64,000 nt of DNA from Schistosoma haematobium (Eukaryota; Platyhelminthes; Trematoda; Strigeidida; Schistosomatidae): NCBI RefSeq assembly GCF_000699445.3, contig NC_067195.1, forward strand, positions 9,414,287 through 9,478,286. Direction: 5' to 3'. Below the pieces are notes generated by a model, which worked only from the letters and a program-made list of their open reading frames with translations, made no database searches and had not been told where the DNA came from. Made by a program: the position numbers and the translations under genes. This document shows positions 46,113 through 58,402 of the stretch, piece by piece; position 1 is the stretch's first letter, and every line of letters begins with the position of its first letter.

Positions 46113-46859
46113 GATTTCAGGTTTTCCATGGTGATCTAGCTTCAATTGACTCATGATTTCAACTACTGACTTATCATTATTAAATAATTTTAAGAAATAC
46201 GTTAAAATATTCATTATCTTGAGTATGAGCAAACGTTTTAGCTATTCCTTCAACTCCAAAAGTAGAAAATCATGAGAAATTTAAAAATCTCCACTTATTT
46301 ATTTTAAAAAAGAAAGGATTTATATTTTGCTCTTTCAATATATTGTTAAGTGAAAATTCAATTGTTTTTTCAAACGTTTCCCATATTTCGTATGAACAAG
46401 ATAAGAGAATGTGTTAGTCATTTAGATAAGTTGTAGTAATTTACCAACAACAACAATAACAACAAATACAGTATTTGTATTAATTGGTGTCCAGGTTGCA
46501 ATCATTGTACCATCAAGTTTATGACTTGTATCCAACTTTAAATAAATAGCTTATCGTTTTTGATAGGTTGCTTTATACTATATATGCTATATACTTCAAC
46601 AACATAAATATTCATTTTAGTAATTTCGTCATATGTTTCAAATTTATCTTGTCTGAAAACTACACTAAATAATATATTTTATTATTTCTGAATTTAAGAA
46701 AATATTTCACTTTTATTTTTTGGAAAAACATTGAAACAATTGGATTGAAAATTTTAATTGAATTTTATTTGGATTACGTAAAATACAAATTGTGGTTATT
46801 ATTATTATTTATTATTTGAACACATAAATATTGATACAAAAAGGCAACGAATAGATATG

Positions 46860-47340
46860 AAGTACACAAGTCACTTGATTTATGTATGGGCTATGATACT
46901 GCCCGGGTGCCCAAACCGGAGCAGATGCTTTTCTTATGGGGGTCACACCTGGAGTCTTCGACCTAAAGGTCTGATCTGTAAGGCAGTGGAGCAACGTCAG
47001 GAGATGTAGTTCCAGGGTATCCGGTAACCAACGATTGACTCATACACCATTTGTTCCCTCAGTATCATGAAGCCCATGTGTACCAATGGTTTATAATCAG
47101 GGTTTTCCCACTCCCTTACATAGACCCTCTTTGTCCACCGACCCGGTTAAAGTGCCGAATATTCGCTTTTCATCCTCTCAAATTCATAAACAACACCCCT
47201 GCCACGAGAAGGCAATGAGTAGGACTTCCCTGGCAATGGCTGCATACTCGTGGGCATGTGAGAGTATTTTAAGAGGGAGAGATTACTCTCCTCACTCTCA
47301 GTTGTACCAGGGCGTTTGAGGTAAACAACAACCACCTTTA
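46860..47340 (-). repeat. GC-elevated dispersed element remnant
   Basis: About 480 bp of markedly higher GC. The minus strand reads peptides such as VVVYLKRPGTTESEESNLS, PTSMQPLPGKSYSLPSRGRG and later QTFRSKTPGVTPIRKASAPV, separated by stops. It has the look of a decayed retroelement end known to recur in schistosome genomes, but I cannot name the family. Both overlapping open frames (plus 47086-47319, minus 47147-47335) are probably not genes. Confidence 0.5.
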
Positions 47341-49104
47341 TTCAGTGGATTTACACTTTCTCACCAAGTAATTTGAATTTCCACCCATTAAAAAAACAGG
47401 TGAATTAACCGGAAATATATTTATCTTAATTAAACATAAAAAATAATAAGTAATTTGATCAACCTTACATAGTCTATCAGTAAAGTCAAAATTTTTAAAA
47501 TAATAAACACCATTGTACTTTATACTTACTAAGCGGTATTAATAATAAAATACTTAGCTAGTAATACATCAAAATTCATTCTTTATTTTGAATGATTAAA
47601 GGACACTTCATAAAGTTTATTGCAAAAATGTGGGAATGGATTAGCATGTTCTCGAAAATATCCAGGAAGTAAATAACTGTATATAAAACAAAAATGTATG
47701 ACCTCATGTTAAAAAATCAATTTTCAGTTAAATACTCAGGAAAAATGGAATGATTTAAATAAAGTAAAAACCTATTTGAGGCATTCAAATAAATGGGAAT
47801 TTAGTTTATAGGTACAATCTATTCGCTTCTTTATAACAGCAAAAATAATTAATCGTAGTGAACAAACTAAATCAAATATCATTATGCTGCGCAGATATCG
47901 AGCATAATTTTAACCACAAAATGTTTTTAAAAATGTTTTATGCATTAATTAAGAGTACCAGTCAACAGAAGTTATGATAAGACTCTTAAATGACGCCTAC
48001 ATGTGTATAAAAAGATATTCGGTTGCAAGAGTTGATACATAAGGATACTGGTGTTAAAGTTATATACCCTTCTTCGTACAATCTTTGCAGCTTTGTCAAT
48101 TATAAAATTGGTATTCCTGTATAGCAATTTCTTTAGCATAGAGATTATCAGTTACTTTTTATTTGACTAGAACAATTTCATTGTTCATGATCATTCACAA
48201 GATGAATAGAAACTTACTAGAAAAAGTAAGTTCCCATTTTTGTTGCACTGTTGAGGATTTCCCTAGACATTTAGGAAAACTTAAGTAGTTTGATACAAGT
48301 TAGATTTTTTCTGCCAAACCCATTTAGTCAAACTTATCTATACTAAATGTATGTTTCAAATTTATCATCCTAGAAATCAGCTGTAACCTTATGGAGATCA
48401 TATGTACATTGTGGAACTCTGTTTATGTCATTGGGTAGTTAATCTTATACTAATAAAAACATGAATAAATTATAGTTTTCACTCTACATTTATTTTTATT
48501 AATAAAAGATATTAAAAAAATTCTAAAAAATTCCAATATTTATGGAAAAAAAGAGAATCAAAAGAACACCATTTAATCACCTGGAACATTATTGCTCTGA
48601 ATACATAATGTCCTATGAGACAGCGTCGACTAATATTATGATGAGTCATCAACCAACTGGATTTAAAATACTAATAAAAGCATGAAAACCCTCTTGATGA
48701 AGTCTTATTATAGTGAAAATTGATCGTTGTGAAAAACACCTTTAGATAAGACTGAATATTAGAAAATTACTAATAATCAACAAACCTGAATCATTTAATG
48801 ATTATATACCACGATATTATATTATTTTAGAAACTGAATGGTATATTTGAAAATTGACCCCATTATAAGTAGAAGTCGTAAAGTATAAAATGTCATACGA
48901 TAAATACACTATGAAATCTATCACTGCCAATCTTCATAGGCACATGTAACAGTATTCTTTCATGTAAATACCAAACTTCAATTAAAAATATGTTCAGTTC
49001 TTTACTGATAGTTAATCAAATTTCGTAATAACCAATTTCAAAAAATTATAAAAATAGCTTTGAAGTTGAAATAAAATAAAGCTTATTTAAAATAAATAAA
49101 TTAT

Positions 49105-49270
49105 GACCAGCAATCAAATCCAAGAGGTACATTTCTACCTATTTGGGACACGTCATCTGGATAAACCTGGGACCTAGTGTTGATCCTTACAATGAGACTA
49201 GAAATCAACATCTCTCACTTAAAACATCGATGCGTTATTCAGTCTTAAGTATCATCAACGAGATAACTCC
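49105..49270 (-). mobile_element. Sm-alpha relic
   Basis: The reverse complement shows tccagatgacgtgtcccaaa, ataggtagaaatgtac and ctcttggatttgattgctgg in Sm-alpha order. The core is broken at several positions. Confidence 0.6.
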
Positions 49271-50074
49271 AATCTTTATTTTCAAATTCACAAAGAATAT
49301 TAACATGAGATCATAGTTTAATAAAAATACTCTGGTCCTATGTTTCTTATTAATAATAAAGTATGACTAAGTGATATGAATTTTGAAAGTACACCAAAAA
49401 GCATTACATATAGTTGGGAACCGTCCATACCAGTATTCAGGCCTCATCACTTAAGCAATAAGTGATTGTTTCACTCAGTAGAGTAAACAAAATATGCTTA
49501 TTAGTTTGTTAGTTGTATGAGACTAATTACAACTTGGCTTAATAATGTAAAACACAAACATCACAAATTGCTGGAAAACTATCAGTACTGATATTGAAGT
49601 TTGGAATAACAGTCTCACGAACTCTACTTCTGATTTAAGTCACTGAAATGTTTGAGTAGGGAAAACCCTGACTGCGTTCCAAAATGTTCTAATATATTTC
49701 AAAGAAAAGATTATTACCTTCTAAAATTTGAACAAATCAATTCACGTCATTTCGCGTGAGTCTAAGTGGTAACACTATTTCTACGAACGTTCGTTGGGGC
49801 TTGAAAAAATGGGCTTAAAAAATTTAGCCTATAAGATATACACATAAACGAAATTTGATACAAAATACGCATTTAAAATCAAGAACTTCTCAAATATCTC
49901 CTGGGCAAAATCGCTTTACACTAATCAGAAACCTTACTGATAAAGATAACTTCTAACACTACAATGGTTGTCATTATCATACAAGACTATAACAGCAACT
50001 AACTGATACCCCAACAACTTGAGTTTCTATAAATTACACTAAACTTTTATGTTTCAAGTAGAATAGATAGGTTG

Positions 50075-50175
50075 TGGCTAGCAAGAGAATCCAGAACTCA
50101 CGTTTCATCCTATTAGATACTCATCGACTGGACTTATATGTCCCCCTCTCAGTGCTAAGGTTCATATCAAGATAA
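50075..50175 (-). mobile_element. Sm-alpha relic
   Basis: In the plus direction ttgtggctagcaagagaatc, cagaactcacgtttcatcct and agatactcatcgactgga follow the antisense Sm-alpha ribozyme order. Core mutated. Confidence 0.6.
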
Positions 50176-50179
50176 AAAT

Positions 50180-53100
50180 AAAATAATGTGTACTTATTTA
50201 TTTTTAACTTTCAGTGACTTATTGAATAAATGTGTTTACTTTTTTATTGTTATAGTTGCTTTCATTTTCATCTCAGTAGAATTCAATCATTATTTTCATT
50301 TATATAAATATAGGAAAACAAATTACTAATCTAACTGTATTATTTTTAATTATATATTAAACTCATAAGTTGTCTTTTATTAAAAGGCAAGTTGAAAAAA
50401 AGGAAACACCAATCAATTTTATTCATTGTCATTGTTGACTTACTGAATCGATAAACTTGTTAAGGTTAATAAATACTGATTAACAGTTATTTTTCTTATT
50501 TCTTTTATATTTCTTACGGAATCTTCCACTCTTTTTTAAACAATTATCTTTTTTTCTCGAAGTAATTCGATTGAATGATTAATTAAGTATTGATTTTTTA
50601 TTTATCCTTTATTAGATTTATTGGGATGAAAACTTAGTTCGATGGGTTTGATGCATAAAGTATTTGAGTAGTAATAATAGTAGTAGTAAGATAATCCATA
50701 CGATGTTAAGTGGTTTTAAGTCAGTTGTAAAACAATTGTAAATTTTTGCTGCTTTATTAAGACTGTTACGATTCGAATAAAATATGCACTAACACTAGGT
50801 TCCACCTTGGTTATTATTTCATGAGAGAAACTAGATAATTAAACTTACTGGACAAGTAACGATATCCATACTTAGTGAAATAGTGCTGACTAACTCACTA
50901 CACTAAACTAATACATTTAGAACTATTAGAAGTTTTATAAGTATAAATAACTCAATAGCTTCTTTAAAAATCTAACTTTCATAACGTTTCGTTTATATCG
51001 TTCTAAAATCTAATATCTTTTTCACTTAATGTCACACAAGCATTCTCTCATCACTCATCATCCTATTCAAACAAAATCTAAATTATATCGAATGCTTTAT
51101 TATTACTGAAGAAATATTTTTATCATTTTATTATTATTATTTATTTATTTAGTTAACAAGACAGGACAATCTGAACGAAAGACAATCATTACCTTCAATA
51201 ATAAAAATGATGTGATAATAATAATATTATTAATAGTTTTATTCGACACTATGAACTTTAACACAGTAAATAATCCTCAGTACCAACTGTACAAGATTAC
51301 TGCAAATGTTTCTTTAGTATACATTAAAATTAAAATTGTTCAAATATATCTCGGAAATATTTTTAAGAATCAGTATCTTTCAACCTGATTTAATCATCAA
51401 CGTTTCCTACCAGTTCAGCTACTACAACTATTTTTCCATTTAACATATAGAATGTGCTTGAATTGCATAATATTTTTTCTATGTGTTTTAAAGGATAGGT
51501 AAAAATGAAAATATGTCAGTGTTTCTGTTTAATTCTTCCAGTAACTAGTATTTTTAAAATTTATAACCCCTCTATAACAATTTGTAAGTAGACACGGTTA
51601 CCACTTATTATGATTTAGTCCGAATAGATCTGAAAAAGGTGGGTTACTTCTATTACTGGTATGGTTGGGAAATGGGTTCCCCAAGCGCTCAAACGGGCTG
51701 CCATGTACACAAAAGTTTTGGTTTGAATTCTAGTTATAACTCTGAGTACATTGCATTTGATGATGATCAATATAGAACTCAGGATACAAGATTTCTACAG
51801 CTTTATTGCCCAAAACTGAATTAGAACTGATACTTTAAGTGGCATGTCCCAGTTTCAGGTCTAAGTAAAATGCAAAAATATTTCCTGTTGTTCGATTAGG
51901 TTTACTTGACAAATCCTAGGATGAGCAAGACAGTTATTCTAAAATTTAGCATCTATCAGTTACCAATCGAAAATAGGATTACAGGTGACAGTGAGACATT
52001 CATGGAAGAACATGATGTACGGATTGGCGTTCATTAACGTGGTTCCAAAATAATAAAACTCCATAAATAAAAAAATAACTAAATAAAAGAAGATCCTATG
52101 CAAATATATTTTTGAATTTACAGGCACTGAACATTAATTACAATCACAGTAAAAGATTACTTTTATTTGCAGGACTACCGTGGAGCTGTTCCTCCATAAA
52201 ACTGATAAGAAGTGAAATGTTTGCTCAAAAGAGGTGAAAAGATATATGGAGAGAGTGGCAAAAATATTTGACAACTGAGAGTTATTTTGATCAAACCACT
52301 TTACTTGACAAAATTCATATCAGCTAATTCGATTCACTACATCACACTAGGTTTCAAAACAGTTGGCACCATACATCTAACAGTTCAACGTCTCTTCAAA
52401 TTCGAAAACTTCTAAATTACAATTTGCCTATAGGTCAATTTATTGTACTGATTTAGCACAATTACAAGGATCCTTTATATATAACTATATGATGGCTTAC
52501 TCTGAGGAACTACAATAGCATTAAGTGTGTTTGGGAAGCTGAGATGATTTGCCTTCTGGTAAGGCAATTAAGACACCATTCTTGAGTAGATGTAATCACT
52601 TTAAAATCTAAAATCAACTGTTTTACCGATTTTAAAATATCAGAAATGTCACCGTATTTTGTTCTCTATATTTGACAGATATAAAGTGAATTTTATTAAG
52701 GAACGTTTTGAAATAACTACGACTGTAAGATAGTGTAGCGAAAATGTCCATTAAAAAACAAGAAATCACTCTCAAAAGCTGTTCAAACATAAACATGAAT
52801 GTACGTTAACTACAGAACAAAGGGTATTTTGCTAGTTTATTTTTAAAAGAATACTTCACTCTAAGTCTGTCACTTAAAAATTCAGATGCTCTGTCAAAGC
52901 CTCCTCCTTTTTAATAATTAAAATTCTGTACTGCTGTTAAATAAAAACTTTGACCAGTAAATATTTTATTTTACCAAATGACGAATAAAGTGTCGGCAAC
53001 TTTAGCATACATGTTTTTGTCAAAGACGGCGACATTTTTACCCAGGTGTTTAAACTCAGTTTTAGATACCCCTGTCTTTCAGCCAACGTCCACTTCAATC

Positions 53101-55437
53101 GCTATTTTTAAAAACTTATGTGTTTTGAAAGTAATTCAAATTAAAATATAAAAAGTCAAATGTTATCATACAGATAAAGCAGACAATAATTAAAGTTTGA
53201 TTGAGTGTACAAAATACCCATTAAAATGCTCTTTGATATGACTAACGTTTAGCCATTTGCTTGATAACAATTAAACAAAGGCTACGGAGTGAAAAAAGGT
53301 TAATTAGTGCAACGTCAGGCGTTTTAACAGAAGTATATTCAACTCGTAAAGTTGGTTTGCATTACAATTTTACTCTCAAAATATGTGGCAAATAAGACGT
53401 ATTTTGAGTGACTACTGATACAACAGAATTTCAGTCATAAACTTCGCTACTTTTGGTGATATCTTCTGTGAAGAGGTTTTGCTTAAAACCTTTCTGACTA
53501 CTATCTCTAGTCAAAACAATAACGCACCAAAAGTAAAACATATAAATGGATTTCTCTAACTAAATTATTTACTTCATGATCGAGTATTAAAGCTGCAGAT
53601 AGTAAAAAAGAACACACACACAGCGCTAGTATAATATGAAACTAATTACTGTTCTTAACAAATACCGAGATGATAATCTTTACTGCTGGTCTCAGATCAG
53701 TGCAAATATGTTGCTTTAGAACACCTAATTGATATAAGTTTTGAAAACTTTTGTAACCTATGACGTTGTTTTTTTTGAAAGTTTACAAGTTTTTCCCCAA
53801 TTTGAGAACGATTTTAGCCAATTATAATAACGAAACTTACTAAGATATTTTGAGTGTTATTTGATGCAATACGTTTCGATATGGACAGACCGAAAAATTC
53901 ACAAGGTTTCTGGTTTACTAAAAGTAAAGAGTTTTTAGACATTACCTCATATTCTCGTTGGTAAGTTTATATCACTCAGATTATTCGAATGACGTAAGAA
54001 GCACACAAATTAGGCTTTTAACCCCAAAATGACCATTCAGCTTTCAGTAACCAATAAACTATCGTACACTTCAAAGGAGGCATTAAAAGCAAGAGATGTT
54101 TCATAAAGTTTTGTTTGAGTCAACAATTTTCTGTAGAAACAATCAAGCGGATACAGTGAAGAAAAACTAGAATTAATGTAGTATATTGATCAATACTATC
54201 ACATTTTAGTGGGATGATTTAGATGTTTGGTTTATTATAGCAGCTTAAGAGATCCATTAAATAAAAGAGTATTGGTATGTCACTAAGTATTAGCTTGCCA
54301 AATGTATGAAAACCCAGTTTTTCATTAAAATTGCAATATCTGATATAAATAAGGTTTATTTCGAAATGAAAGCGTTATTCAAAGCTAAGAAGAAAACATA
54401 AAACAAATAGAACGTTCACAGAAAGTGAAACGATAAGCTACTCCAACAAATTGTACAATTATTTAGCAAAAAGCGAGGGAAGTTATTCAAAGCAAGTAAA
54501 TATACCTTATCAGATACCAAAGAACTGAGTTTTTAGACTAATAAGGAGAGCCAACAAAGAATAACTTGTTGATCGTAAAGCGGTCACTGATATTGCTGGA
54601 TCTTGTTGAGTAGAAGTTGATCACTGAGCTAACAAACAAACTAGTCAGGGAGGATGTATATATACTGCACCGCTATTAATTCCTAGGGAGATTTATGTTA
54701 AAATTCGGCATCCCTGTGACATCTATACTACCTGATGATTCCTATGTACTTGATTGCGCTTTTATTACGAATTTCAGATATGATACGTTCATGTGTTCTC
54801 ATCTAGCTCTACTTGCCTTACATTGTACCATTTCGGAATTTTCAGTTAACACACTGATTTAAATACTACCAATTATCATGATCCTGCCAGTTTAAGACCT
54901 ATTTTAAGTCATCTACTCGTTGTATTTGTCACACGAAGATAAAAATCATATGCTGTTTTAATACATATAGCCAGATTTTAAATTTAGTTTTGTAGTTCAA
55001 CAGCTTTCCTTATGCAATGTGAAACAGGAATGTAAACCTACAATGTATCATTTGAAAAAGGCCCAAAACTCAGTATGATGCTAGCAGTGTTCAACGTGCT
55101 CTTTTCTTCCTACACTAATCCAAACTATCACTTAGTTGTTTCATACGACTTAATGAACTAGATGAGAAAAATGAAACAAATATTTAGGTATTTATATTTG
55201 CGGTTTGTTGGATGATCCGTTTTCAGAAAAAAACTAAAACGTTTTTCATAGCACTACCTTGATTTTTGGTTATGACGTAAATTAACATAAATGAAGCTTA
55301 GTGAAAGATATGTGTCTTACTGAAGTTGAAATCCATTGTATAAATTTAAGTCTTCAAGTCAGTGATTGGACGTGCACAAAACATGAATATGCCTTGAATT
55401 TAAAATATATTTTGCAAATTATACCGAATGTACTCAC
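50180..55437. other. Exon 1-proximal part of intron 1, nothing identified
   Basis: More than 5 kb of AT-rich sequence without a recognisable exon, RNA or element. A tRNA-like scrap (gcgctcaaacgggctgcca, tttgaattct) near 51690-51735 may be an old SINE head, but no ribozyme or tail follows. Confidence 0.5.
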
Positions 55438-55567
55438 TATCAATTTCTGTATCTTCTTCAGTTTTTATTAATATATGACCAGCAACATCATCTCGAGGCT
55501 CAAAAACTCCGAGTTCATTCTCTATGTTTATCTCAATTTTAAGTGACATAGGACTCTCATATCCCAT
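55438..55567 (-). CDS. Arrestin-domain protein, exon 1 (N-terminus)
   Basis: Starts at ATG (55565-55567): MGYESPMSLKIEINIENELG, then VFEPRDDVAGHILIKTEED and TEID, with the last base A completing an AGT serine codon with exon 2. The donor is GTGAGT. This is the canonical opening of Arrestin_N: L-K-I-x-I, VF-x-P-x-D-x-V-x-G-x-I, K-TEED. The usual glycine of PGE/PGD is R here. An in-frame stop lies seven codons upstream of the first ATG; a second in-frame ATG (before SLKIEI) is an alternative start. It joins exon 2 (CIVWLYGLAKTRW) to reconstitute the beta-sheet exactly where the family has it, across a 30-kb intron. Confidence 0.85.
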
Positions 55568-56829
55568 AGCTATAAATAGCTTGAATCACAGTTCATTGTG
55601 TTTAAATCCATGCAACCAAACCACGAAATCCTAATAGTAATTTTAAATTTAGTGTATCTTTGTTTCACATTCACTGTTAATAAACTGGTATAAATAAACA
55701 AATTTTGGAATGCGGGATGACTGCCTATCATTCATCAAAAAATCACTTTAAGCTTCAAACCTTTCAAAGATTAATCTGTCTATTGGGGATATCAACTATT
55801 CACTGGAACACATAACATATAAGTTTAAGTCAATAACTAAAGTAGTGACTGAGACTCAGCGTCATGAGTATTTTCCCAAAAATCCATTCAGCTGATAGTG
55901 AATGTTGAGCATTCTTTGGAAGACTCATTGGAAGATAACATAATCGTCTGTAGATGCCGTGAATTCCTCCGTTCGTAGACTGAATTTATACGAAGTCCAT
56001 GCAGGTGAGGGATAGCAATTTAGAGCATCAGTCATTAGCTAGGGTAAGATATATGGGGCATTTCCACCCCTAATTCGCTACAACATGAATGAATATTTTA
56101 GAGCAGCATGCCAAACAACTAACTTATTTTTGTACTTGCTCTAAACCAGTGATGTTTCTATTGTGATAGAGGGACTCTGAAGGTAATTTCATAAGGAAAG
56201 GTGTGAGGTGAGTATTAAGGCTGATTTTTGATGATCTGAGGTTAACGCCGCTTACGTTTCGGGCTCCATATCAAAGTACGCTAAGAAAGATTAGTGAGCA
56301 TATTCTCTTTTAGCAAAAGTTGCGACAGCATAATCAATCAGAATTCATGTGATTGATGAACGATTTTTATTGTTAAGATAGGAAATTTACCGGTATTAGG
56401 AAATAACCCAAACATCCATCCATTAGAGTCTCTCAGAGAGAAACTCATTCAACCTTGCATCACCCTCCACATTTTGAGACAACCTGGAATCTGAGCATGA
56501 TAGCATTTTGATAGGTCATTATTGGACAATAACAGAACTGCACAGGCGATGCAAACTTCTGGATACTTCTTGATGAAATACGTTAATGGGGAAACTCAGA
56601 GAAAACTCTGGAGACGTCCGAAATTTCAGTTAATGAGTTTCATAAAAATTAAATCCGGCTTCCATCAGCCGACACTGAATTAAATTATGAAAATGAGGAC
56701 TGTTTTCAGTGTTTGCAATGGAAACTAGTTCCCGTTAGGTTCCGAGCAGGTTGAACAAATATTTTCGACTGAGGATGTCCGAAGAAACAGCGTAACATCC
56801 TAGAGACCTTACTTAATAGCTTACTTACA

Positions 56830-57690
56830 TAAGCCTGTTGCCTCTCATGGAAGAGCATGGGTCACCCACCAGGATTCTCCATCAAACTCTGTCCTCGGAA
56901 GTCCTTTCAAGTTGCTATTCCATTCTCTTGATGCCTGCTTCTAATTCTCGACGCAATGCGCTCTTTGGTCTTCCTCTTTACTTTTACCATTCAGGACTCC
57001 AAGTTAATGCTTGCCTCGTGATGCAGTCTGGTGATTCACAAAATGTATATCCTATCCACCTTCATCGTCTTTTATCTAGTTTCCTCTTCAGCTGGACTTT
57101 GGTTCGTTCTTTGATACGGTAGATTGTTGCTGATAGTATCCGGTCAACAGGTATGGAGTATCTTGCTTAGACAACTGTGCAGAAATACTTGTGCTTTTCT
57201 GACGGTGGGTGTGATGGTTCTCCAAGTTTCAGCTCCGTACAATAGGACTGTCTTGATGTTCGTATTGAAGATTCCAACTTTGGTGTTGATTGACAGTTGT
57301 TTTGAGTTCCATATGTTCTTCGACAGTAGGAACCTTGTCCTTGCTTTTCCGATCCCTTCCCTTACGTCTTCATCGGATCCTCCTTGTTCATCGATGATGC
57401 CGGCCACGTAGGTACGTGAAAGACTCCATCTCTCCCACAGTTTCTCCATCAAGTGTGATTGGGTTGGTGTTCTCCATGTTGTAGTTGAGGATCTTGGTTT
57501 TTCCCTTGTGTATGTTGAGGCGTGCTGCTGCAGAGGCTTCTTCTACACCTGTTGTCTTTGCCTGCATTTATTGCTGTGTATGGGATAGCACAACTAAGTC
57601 ATATGTTATGTCCAAATCGTCTAGTTGTATCCAATCTGTCCATTGTATTCCATGCTCCTCCTGAGATGTGGAGGTCTTCATAATCCAGTC
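56830..57690 (-). pseudogene. LINE (RTE-like) remnant, second family
   Basis: The minus strand reads LDDLDITYDLVVLSHTQQ (a decayed FADD box), EEASAAARLNIHKGKTKILN, NPITLDGETVGEMESFTYL, then after a frame change GGSDEDVREGIGKARTRFL, NIWNSKQLSINTKV, FNTNIKTVLLYGAETWRT and later RQALTWSPEW and RGRPKSALRRELE. This order is typical of an RTE-type reverse transcriptase C-terminal half of schistosomes. It is a different family from the 2815-3900 remnant (LLYGAETW rather than LLYGSETW, and a distinct tail). Stops and frameshifts make it inactive. Open frames on the plus strand (56838-57411) are shadows. Confidence 0.85.
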
Positions 57691-58228
57691 AACCACTAGA
57701 AGAACGAGAAAGGAGGAGTGCGCTATGTGCGCCAGTCTACATTTCTTTACGGTCCAATCAATATCTAGTGAGACACTTCAGGCCATCTGATCCCATAAAT
57801 GAGACGACACGTAAATAATAGCTAAGGTATTGTAGTAAGAATAATTTATAGCTTACCAGCCGACACAAAGAAGCTCTTACAAACGGGTCTCGTGACTACA
57901 AGTGTTAGACTGCATATCAAATTGTATTCACCCTTTTACAAAATGGCCGGCAAACATGTAAACTACAGAGTGTCATAATAGCATGCCCATGAGTTAGGTT
58001 GTAATTCATTATCTATTCTCGAGCACGGTTCATCACAAATCCCTCGATACCTAATGCGCATCGTATAATATTAACGGCCACTTCTTTTCTTGTTCATGCA
58101 AACATAACAAAACGTTCACTCCTACTTGTCCGTTACGGCAAACTGGAACAATGTTTGCTACCACCTAAACAAGTGTAGTAACAGCCTACCCTTTCCTTAT
58201 TAGTGTCGCAAGCGAGCTGAAAATAATA

Positions 58229-58402
58229 CTTGTAGTGGCTGACGCAGTACCACGCGCCATTTTCTTTCGCATCGATCTCTCCTCTTTGTTTTCTTCGCTT
58301 CGCTCTTCTGATCGTCCCTCTGGATCAACGATTGTATGAAATATACGTATTCAAAATCCATCCTCGTATTTGGCTTATTCGATCCAGTAATTCACTAACA
58401 AA
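58229..58402 (+). repeat. Possible solo LTR (TG...CA) in a GC-richer zone
   Basis: Begins tgtagtggctgacgcagtac and ends attcactaaca, so it has TG and CA termini about 174 bp apart. The sequence between is pyrimidine-rich and GC-elevated (cttcgcttcgctcttctgat). No primer-binding site, second LTR or flanking duplication was identified, so this is tentative. The zone to 59300 keeps a higher GC and CpG content than its surroundings. Confidence 0.35.

Larger units (their letters stand above)
45788..46172. mobile_element. Inverted SINE composite
   Basis: A minus-oriented unit (opening tcagaaggggttttgtggag, hammerhead 45874-45919, antisense B box ggatccgaaccca, antisense head aaccactagaccactgagc, ending near 46040) is joined to a 5'-truncated plus-oriented unit (aatctcgcgggggcgggatc, hammerhead-like region 46055-46112, tail tcaattgactcatgatttca). 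Both outer ends are SINE tails. Outside, atcattat occurs at 45780-45787 and 46173-46180, a possible 8-bp duplication. Confidence 0.75.
25302..55437 (-). other. Arrestin gene intron 1 (about 30 kb)
   Basis: It holds a dispersed repeat (25500-25645), a SINE relic (26505-26660), a palindromic element (29904-30076), Sm-alpha copies near 30.2, 31.8, 35.9, 49.1 and 50.1 kb, several SINE copies (32.9, 34.5, 36.7, 37.7, 44.4, 45.8 kb), PLE remnants at 39.3-42.4 and 44.2-45.6 kb, and a GC-elevated repeat at 46860-47340. Stretches 26700-29500, 42400-44180, 47350-49100 and 50180-55437 are AT-rich with nothing I can identify. No further exon of the gene was recognised, and none is needed because exons 1 and 2 join in phase. 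Confidence 0.7.
6580..55567 (-). other. Arrestin-domain (ARRDC-like) gene, whole span
   Basis: Five minus-strand exons (55438-55567, 24128-25301, 12425-12610, 9396-9833, 6580-6816) give Arrestin_N strands, then Arrestin_C strands, in the correct order. Donors are GTGAG, GTAAG, GTTAG and GTAAG. Junction phases are 1, 0, 0, 0, consistent except for one frame change in exon 2. The product would be about 700-720 residues, against roughly 350-450 for typical alpha-arrestins. The excess comes from a long low-complexity insertion in the N domain and a shorter one in the C domain. Alpha-arrestins are adaptors that link membrane receptors and transporters to ubiquitin ligases and endocytosis. I see no PPxY ligase-binding motif in the visible exons. 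The 30-kb first intron makes this a near-49-kb gene dominated by mobile DNA. Confidence 0.82.

Noticed and set aside
56838..57411. Two plus-strand open frames near 57 kb
   Set aside because: They are the opposite strand of the LINE remnant, whose minus-strand reading carries the recognisable RT motifs.
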